Assembly: GCA_947172415.1 (NCBI GenBank)
Contig: OX359193.1
Location: 5,078,501 to 5,142,500, forward strand
Direction: 5' to 3'
Source of the DNA: Chondrosia reniformis
Lineage: Eukaryota; Porifera; Demospongiae; Chondrillida; Chondrillidae
Length of the DNA stretch: 64,000 nucleotides
The translations under genes were made by a program, and so were the position numbers. The notes beneath the pieces were generated by a model. It was not told the origin of the DNA, searched no databases, and worked only from the letters and a program-made list of their open reading frames with translations. This document shows positions 57,845-64,000 of this stretch, in pieces (the stretch's first letter is position 1; each line of letters starts with the position of its first letter).

Positions 57845-57985
57845 GTTTTTTTTCCTTCTCCACTTGCAATTGGTGAGACAGCAGTTTCTGGGAATCCCAT
57901 GATCCCACCCTTCATCAGTTACACTGGGCATCTTTGCCTTCTTCCTTGCATGATCTTTCTTAGTCTTGGTTCTCTGCATGTGCTA
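57845..57985 (-). repeat. Dispersed family A repeat, copy A8 (partial)
   Basis: 5' half of family A in minus orientation. The core CTGATGA (complement of 57912-57918) and GAAAC are kept, but the stem II segment carries an insertion and stem I has several mismatches. Confidence 0.7.
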
Positions 57986-59104
57986 AATCTAGCTAGGGGT
58001 ATTATTTTACATTTAGGAACTATCCACGTTCTTTATCAAAGTTCGATAAAGATAAGGACTCTAACTTAAGGATGTCGAACGATTGTTTTAGTTGATTAGT
58101 TTTTCGGCTGTCTATGGTAATCAGATGGCACTTTTTATATCATAGACAGTTCACAATTTCGGGTATTCATACACTCAGCTATCAGTCGATCGCGACAGTA
58201 GCCTAATTATATTCTTGAACTAAATAAAAAATATAAGATACTACTTTATGGCACTGACTTACTTGGATGAGACGGCAGTTGGCTGAAATATCTGTCGCTT
58301 GTGAAATGTTAACCAGTATATATATAAACTGTACTTGTCAAATGGAAAATTCCTGAAAATATGTTAGTTTCTAGGAATTGACGATGCGTGGTTTAATCAT
58401 AGGATTTTCCTCGTATGAATATTTGTACATATGAAAATACATTTTCCTCGTATGAACAATTGTCTGCGCCCACTACGGAAATATCGATCAGACCATGCTA
58501 TTATGGTCAAATGAACTCTATGGGAAGTACATAGAATCCTGTAGGCCATAGAATTTATCGAAGGTGTAAAAATGAGAGAAATGTGGTAAGTATTTTTGTA
58601 AAAGTAACAAGGTCCTGATCCCAAAAATGGTTCCTCTGGACAAAATAGTATAATACACATGGGTGGCTCAGCTGGCGTATTTGGCCATCTAACAGTCTAT
58701 AAAATACATTCTTATCTTTGAATCTGGTTTTACTAAACAGCTACATGCTAAGATAGGGGGAACTTTTAACTTTACACCCAGCAGATTTCCTTTACTGATG
58801 ATAATGGAAAACTTTTTGCTACTTTAATTAGAAACTCATAATTTTCATTTTTCCTTCTGTCAACATGGAAAGCAATGCAGGTAACATTTATAGTTACATA
58901 GATTTATTAAGTCTTAAATCCCGGAATTTCATAGTCCAGAGTCAAATAATGAATATTCATAGCAATAGATATTACATCTCTAAGAATCATAAAACTAATA
59001 TATGTACGTAATACCATGCAGCAAATAGTGGAATGAAGCCTACAGTACGTCACAGCAACAGCTATAGAGTCTTTCAAGTGTTTGTAGTAACAATTTTACA
59101 GTTT
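57986..59104. other. Intergenic, between nuclease-helicase and RPA1
   Basis: No gene seen. A short imperfect palindrome (near 58110-58150, CTGTCTATG and CATAGACAG) and a local duplication of TTTTCCTCGTATGAA (58404 and 58442). Confidence 0.4.
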
Positions 59105-62100
59105 CTACTTAGTCATCAATTTCTTAACATCATCCAACAGCCTCTTTGTTTCTTGTACATAATTTATTGGACTTGCAGATACACATGTTATTCTTATCCG
59201 TTGCTCATCCTAATATAAAGGTAAATTAAACAAAGGTGTAAATTCATGTTCTGTGATTTGTTTACGCTCTAGTTAGCTAAGGCACTAAATTTGCATATTA
59301 TAAGACCCCTAAAGAGCTAAGAACTTTTGAAGATTCCTAAAGGACTACTGATAGAAGGTGATGCTGTCTGAAGAATGAATACGTATGTGTACTCTAACCT
59401 GCCAGGTGTCCAGTTTAGCTCTAGCTCTGAATGTAAAATCATGAAAAGTTGCCATTTGGAAAATGCTGTCATATTCTTGTTCATTTTGCTATATAATTAA
59501 TCATAACAGGAAAGCATCACAGTTTATACAATAAAATTAGAGCTAAGAGTCGTGGGGCTGCCATCCCCTGCACTTGAATAACTTGGAAGCTTTGTTGGTA
59601 TAGAGACCTTTTTGAGTTGGTTGTCTGAACCTGACAAATGGCACCGGTATCCAAAAATGAACGTAAAATGTAAAAAAACAAACTTTGAATCTGGATTGAC
59701 AAACAGGAAGGTGAAACTATTTACAGTGCTGCTATAATAGTATTTAATAGAATATCCCTCTAAGATGATGTCACAACCTAGAGATTACATCATCACACTT
59801 TACGGGTGTATATACGGTGGGGGTGTCCAGTTTGGACCAGTAACTTACTCATAAAGGTCTGTAGTCCTAATCAGTAACTTACTCATAAAGGTCTGTAGTC
59901 CTAATCAGTAACTTACTCATAAAGGTCTGTAGTCCTAATCAGTAACTTACTCATAAAGGTCTGTAGTCCTAATCAGTAACTTACTCATAAAGGTCTGTAG
60001 TCCTAATCAGTAACTTACTCATAAAGGTCTGTAGTCCTAATCAGTAACTTACTCATAAAGGTCTGTAGTCCTAATCAGTAACTTACTCATAAAGGTCTGT
60101 AGTCCTAATCAGTAACTTACTCATAAAGGTCTGTAGTCCTAATCAGTAACTTACTCATAAAGGTCTGTAGTCCTAATCAGTAACTTACTCATAAAGGTCT
60201 GTAGTCCTAATCTTAAGGAATCAGACATCTAATTTACGTAAGTATCCTCAAAATTATAAAGAACGGCAGAAAAAGGAAAGAAACTTAAGGTTACTGAACG
60301 CAGCCATTTGCAATAATGTATTATAGTATACACATATACGTACGTACATTACCCTGTATTATATATATGTACGTACATTTATATGAGACATGAGAGATAT
60401 ATTAACAACAGGAAGTAGGAATGAAAACAAGATAGGAGCTACCTGCAGCAGTCCCTAAAACTGTTTAAATTACCAAAATATAAACCAGTTACCCCACATA
60501 TCTAATATACAGTGTGTGTACAGTAAGTACACAGATATTGAATTCTCTTAATAAAAGCCCTGAGCTATACTCTAGCTCAGATAAACAGTGAATGTGTAAA
60601 TAGATAGGCCTACATAGTTTATCCCTACTTGTTCTTTAAGTTCGCCAATCTCCTGTGCCTTTTTACACAGAATTGTTTCTCCCTGTTCCTGGAACATTGT
60701 CAGCCAGGTGCTTCCACTGAAGTCAGCCACATTCACCTGTAAATGTATTGAGGGGATGTTTAGGGGAAAACCACTTGAGTATACACAAATAAACATATAC
60801 ATAACCTATAGTCGGTTGAGAAATCACTACAAAGTACGTTATCTGCAGTAAGAGCTTTCCACACTAAAGGGGAAGTGTACCATATTGCATCTTGGAACAA
60901 ACACTGCCTTATAATCTCGCATCAATTATTAGATATCAAATGTACCTATTTTTGTTAACATAAAGAGAATAGTAATTTAGGAATAGCTGTGATCTGGAAC
61001 ACCATTCAGCTGTCAACAATCACCGGAGTGGAACACTGAAATGGGACCATCTTTTCACTCCATTAACTGCTAATAGGCAACCATTTACTAAATCTTACTT
61101 AAAGACTTAAAAAGTGACACAGAATATCTATTATTAAAAAAGGATTTCTAACAATTGAATTAACATACGTAGATAATTGGATAAAAACCTGTATTGCATC
61201 ATTAACAGTTTTTCCACTTACTGAAAGCATCAATCTCCACTTGAAGTTGGGATAGTACTGGTTGCACTTCTCACAGAAGTAACCTTGGCCTCCGACTCCC
61301 TCAGTTACCTTTTTGTTACAGTCCTCTTTGGGACAGGCCTGGTACAGGCTGTTCTCCTTCCTAACGTAGAGTGTGGTCGCATTGATGGTAAAGTAGTCTG
61401 GTTTGTCCCTCCTTCCCAGGTCCAAAGACTTGATCTGGGATACAGCCAAAGTTGAACTGGCACCCGATCCACTGCCACCACCTGACTGACCAGAAATGGA
61501 AGTTATCTCTTTGGCTTTTCCTACATGTTCAAACCTGAATTATAATGCAAAAGGCCTTTTTAGTTACATATTCCCCACATCCTTGACTGCATGTCAACAC
61601 AATTAACTCACCACCCCCTGAGCTCATGTGCCTCCCTTAGTTCAGGATTTATCTGAAGTACACTTGAGTTTAGAAGAGACAAAGATCGACCTAGAGGATA
61701 AACATGGATTAAAAACAATCTTTTAGAGTAGCATTAAACATTTTTGTACGTACGTATATACATACACAGTTACTGATAACGTATTGTATATATGTACACA
61801 TTTTAGAAAATAGTTACTCTTAACCACACACATACGGATGTACGTACATCACAACGGAACGATTAAGTACATACATACGTATGTATAAATGTATATACCT
61901 CCAAAGTCTGACACTCTAGCTCCTTTGATTGCCACTACAGGGTTCTTTGATCCATCAAATCCTTCTGCTTCGGCTCCCCACAATGTAACATTGACAGTTT
62001 TCTCACTCCTATCAACAATCTGCATATCTCTTTTAGAGGTTTGCCTGTTTGAAGATCGAATAGTCACTGATGATATATCTCCACAGCTTTTCACAACCCC

Positions 62101-63621
62101 TAATACATCTATGTATACGACAGATACAAGTGTATACGTATAAAGGTGAACACAAATACGTATGTATACGTACGGTACATCTCGTAAAAAAGTAAACTTT
62201 CTACGGGCGTAGGCCACCCATGCCGTCTACCGTCGTAATTCCGTAGGACGCTTCCGCTACGCCCGTAGGTAAGCCGTAGTAAGACCCGCACGTTTTGCAA
62301 TCTACGCCCGTACTTAAAAATTACGGATATGTCGAACGGCTTGTTTGTTAATAAAAAATATTTAACACCTACTTGTTGCACTTACATTTTCGATCGAATC
62401 AAGGTGTTTTATAGTTGTTTTTAAGGTTTTCGTTCTACGTAACTTTTATATTCACTACGCGCAAGTCAAAAATGGCGTATTTAGAGTATTTGAAGCAGAG
62501 AATTCTCTGTCATCGTCGTTTAGGGAAGTTCTAGAGAGAAATCGTCAAATGCTTAGCAGCAGAAGGATACGTAACTACAAAAGGTGGCGTGTACAAGTTT
62601 AAGTGAGCTTGCCGACAAGATCTTGATTTCGCATGTCACACCTTGCAAGGCACCGAATTACATAGTTTAATAAGTTTGCGCCCGAAGTGCTAATGTAAGT
62701 TCGTTTGCCTTTGGCTTCCGTATTATTTTTTAAAAACGCCCGTAGCTGTATCCGTAGATGATCCGTAGCTAAATAGAGATACGCCCGTGCTACACCCCAC
62801 CCGTACGCCGTCCGTATAAAGTTCTACGCCCGTCGAAAGTTTACTTTTTTACGAGATGTACCGTATGTTACACTGATTCTAATTTCAAGATAGTTAGACA
62901 CATAGTCTATCCAAACATATGTATGTACGTAAATGTATTTAGGTAGAAAATGAAGTTCAAAGGTCAGTTCATAGGTCATTTTAGCAGCAATGAATTGCTC
63001 TATATTGACACAAGTACACATCTGTACATACGTACATACTTGTACATACATAACAACATGATAAGCAAAATAATCACTGGAACGTATAACGTCAAACCAG
63101 CCAAGTGACTGCAGTCTTATCTTGGCTGGAGTCCAAATTAAGTCCTATTAAATTGGCAATCAGTGATCGCATCCCAGTCATCAAGGTTGGAAAAAATTCA
63201 TCAAAGAACCCAAGACAGCTGTTTCACTCTCATTTGGCCTCATCAGTGTAATTTTTCCATCTTCGATGACTGAGAGGTGAATCAGGTGATCACTGGTTGC
63301 CAATTTAATAGGACTTTGGTCCCCAGCCAAGATTAGACTGTCTTCAATTGGCTGGTTTGGTGTAATACATTCCAGTGATTATTTGCTTATCATCCTAGCC
63401 TTTGCACGGCTCAGAGCAATAAACTCTCCTTGTTCATACATAATAACATGCATCTTCTGACTGCTGACATAGGTTTACTTTATTATAACATTCATAAGTA
63501 CACACAATATTAAATACAAGTCACACCAACCAATCAATCTGTCTTTTTCATGTTGCTCAATCTCTGCTATTGGTACAAAGTCAAACTTCATCTTAGGAAG
63601 AGCAGTGGCATCTTCAGTACA
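59105..63621 (-). CDS. RPA1: Replication protein A 70 kDa subunit, C-terminal part (5' end off window)
   Basis: Large subunit of the eukaryotic single-strand DNA-binding complex. Seven exons seen, in transcript order: 63621-63531, 62108-61899, 61690-61612, 61534-61222, 60736-60629, 59488-59399, 59209-59105; phases agree and give 331 codons plus stop, the C-terminal half of the usual 600 or so. DBD-B includes VTLWGAEAEGFDGSKNPVVA and IKGARVSDFGG. DBD-C has the zinc ribbon CPKEDC...GYFCEKCNQYYPNF and VNVADFSGSTWLTMFQEQGE. The last exon ends RLLDDVKKLMTK. The N-terminal protein-binding domain and DBD-A must lie to the right. Intron contents: a 34 bp minisatellite, a CpG-rich transposon relic and a family C palindrome. 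Its import partner RPAIN is 24 kb away. Confidence 0.95.
59838..60211. repeat. Minisatellite, 34 bp unit, exactly 11 copies
   Basis: Eleven nearly identical units starting CAGTAACTTACTCATAAAGG at a spacing of 34 bp in the RPA1 intron between the exons at 60629-60736 and 59399-59488. The uniformity points to very recent expansion. There are no spacers, so it is not a CRISPR array. Confidence 0.95.
62171..62865 (+). mobile_element. CpG-rich DNA transposon relic with long inverted ends (family H)
   Basis: A 695 bp element in an RPA1 intron. The inverted ends share TACGGTACATCTCGT and continue for about 45 bp through a GTAAACTTT block. The decamer TACGCCCGTA or close variants recur many times inside on both strands, giving far higher CpG than the surroundings. 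From 62472 one frame reads MAYLEYLKQRI, a stop, then REIVKCLAAEGYVTTKGGVY, resembling the helix-turn-helix N-terminus of Tc1-like transposases, but no DDE domain is left. Superfamily uncertain. Confidence 0.6.
63061..63391 (-). repeat. Palindromic element, family C copy C1
   Basis: Long inverted arms: left GATAAGCAAAATAATCACTGG then CCAGCCAAG and CTATTAAATTGGC; right the complements of these, in an RPA1 intron. The centre, on the minus strand, reads CTGATGA, a 14-base segment, GAAACAGCTGTC (complement of 63214-63246), the same core as family A, but flanking stem I pairing is lost. Confidence 0.8.
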
Positions 63622-63698
63622 CTACACATACGTACAAGGTGGACTATTTAACTATCATCTATAATAGACTAAGGATTCCTTCTAACTGTGTTGAACTT

Positions 63699-63866
63699 AC
63701 CTTTTGAAAGGATCATCTCTGACTTTTAGAGCGTCTAAAGACTCACACAGACACAGTGACTCACTGAAGAAGGCCCTCAGGGTTGAAATGTCTGATAGCC
63801 AAGAAGAAACAACAAAACTGTGTCTTTAGGTGCTCTAAAAGTCGAAAGATGATCCTTTCAAAAGGT
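63699..63866 (+). repeat. Foldback MITE, family D copy 2, with hammerhead-like core
   Basis: A 168 bp palindromic element with ends ACCTTTTGAAAGGATCATC and its complement, in the RPA1 intron at the window edge. The interior has CTGAAGA (63764-63770), a stem II able to pair CCC/GGG, GAAA (63785-63788) and TGTC; TCA/TGA could pair as a 3 bp stem I. Stem III is almost absent, so activity is doubtful. Confidence 0.7.
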
Positions 63867-64000
63867 AACTGTCATCTAGTTATACATAATTATCAGTAAC
63901 AGAAAATTTCAAAGTCAAAGACTTGTTATAATTACATAGGTACATTCTTAACCTAGGAATAGTATCAAGAATCAGATAATATGTACATTATGTACGTACA

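Noticed and set aside
59328-59375. Possible further family A copy (AAGATTCCTAAAGG, then ACTGATAGAAGG and GCTGTCTG)
   Set aside because: Too short and gapped to separate from chance; the body of the repeat is absent.
59838-60211. Regular 34 bp direct repeats as a possible CRISPR array
   Set aside because: Units are contiguous with no spacers, and the host sequence is an intron of an animal gene.

Overview
This is eukaryotic, animal DNA: AT-rich, with spliced genes using GT-AG introns and animal-type gene families (SH2B adapter, CASP golgin, plasma-membrane syntaxin, TRIM-NHL, rhodopsin-like receptor). I infer an invertebrate, most plausibly an early-branching one such as a sponge. The basis is the unusual gene mix, the very short shared promoters and the many small palindromic repeats; no single sequence here proves the phylum. 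Exons were assembled by hand from splice sites, reading phase and remembered protein families, so single boundaries may be off by a few bases.

Layout. 153-5186 (+): complete ten-exon syntaxin. 6913-17196 (-): complete six-exon SH2B-family adapter (dimerization helix, PH, SH2, C-terminal tyrosine). 65 bp separate its start codon from the divergent ApaH-like phosphatase gene at 17262-18179 (+). 20156-33257 (-): fourteen-exon CASP Golgi coiled-coil protein. 38 bp separate its start codon from the divergent RPA-interacting protein gene at 33296-35839 (+). 36956-47261: a TRIM-NHL pair in tandem, the first copy with two frameshifts and the second intact. Between them lie a 5'-truncated LINE with a restriction-like endonuclease tail and a single-exon seven-helix receptor (42452-43426). 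49272-56388 (-): a two-exon gene for a protein of about 2,287 residues that fuses an N-terminal XPG/FEN-type nuclease to a DExH helicase. 59105-63621 (-): the C-terminal half of RPA1, whose 5' end lies off the right edge. RPA1, its import partner RPAIN and the nuclease-helicase give the window three nucleic-acid-maintenance genes, though I see no operon-like linkage.

Introns and intergenic DNA are full of short repeats: minisatellites (24, 32, 34 and 53 bp units), foldback elements, hAT and pogo relics, and one dispersed family of about 245 bp (called family A here). The most interesting signal is in family A. Its copies carry the layout of a minimal type I hammerhead ribozyme: CTGATGA, a short stem II, GAAA, a tiny palindromic stem III ending in GTC, and flanking arms that pair as stem I. 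Two copies keep the whole catalytic core with a paired stem I, and two more keep the core with one stem I mismatch. Two palindromic families (C and D) show decayed or partial versions. Every family A copy found inside an intron is antisense to its host gene. No LTR, viral or capsid-bearing element was recognised.
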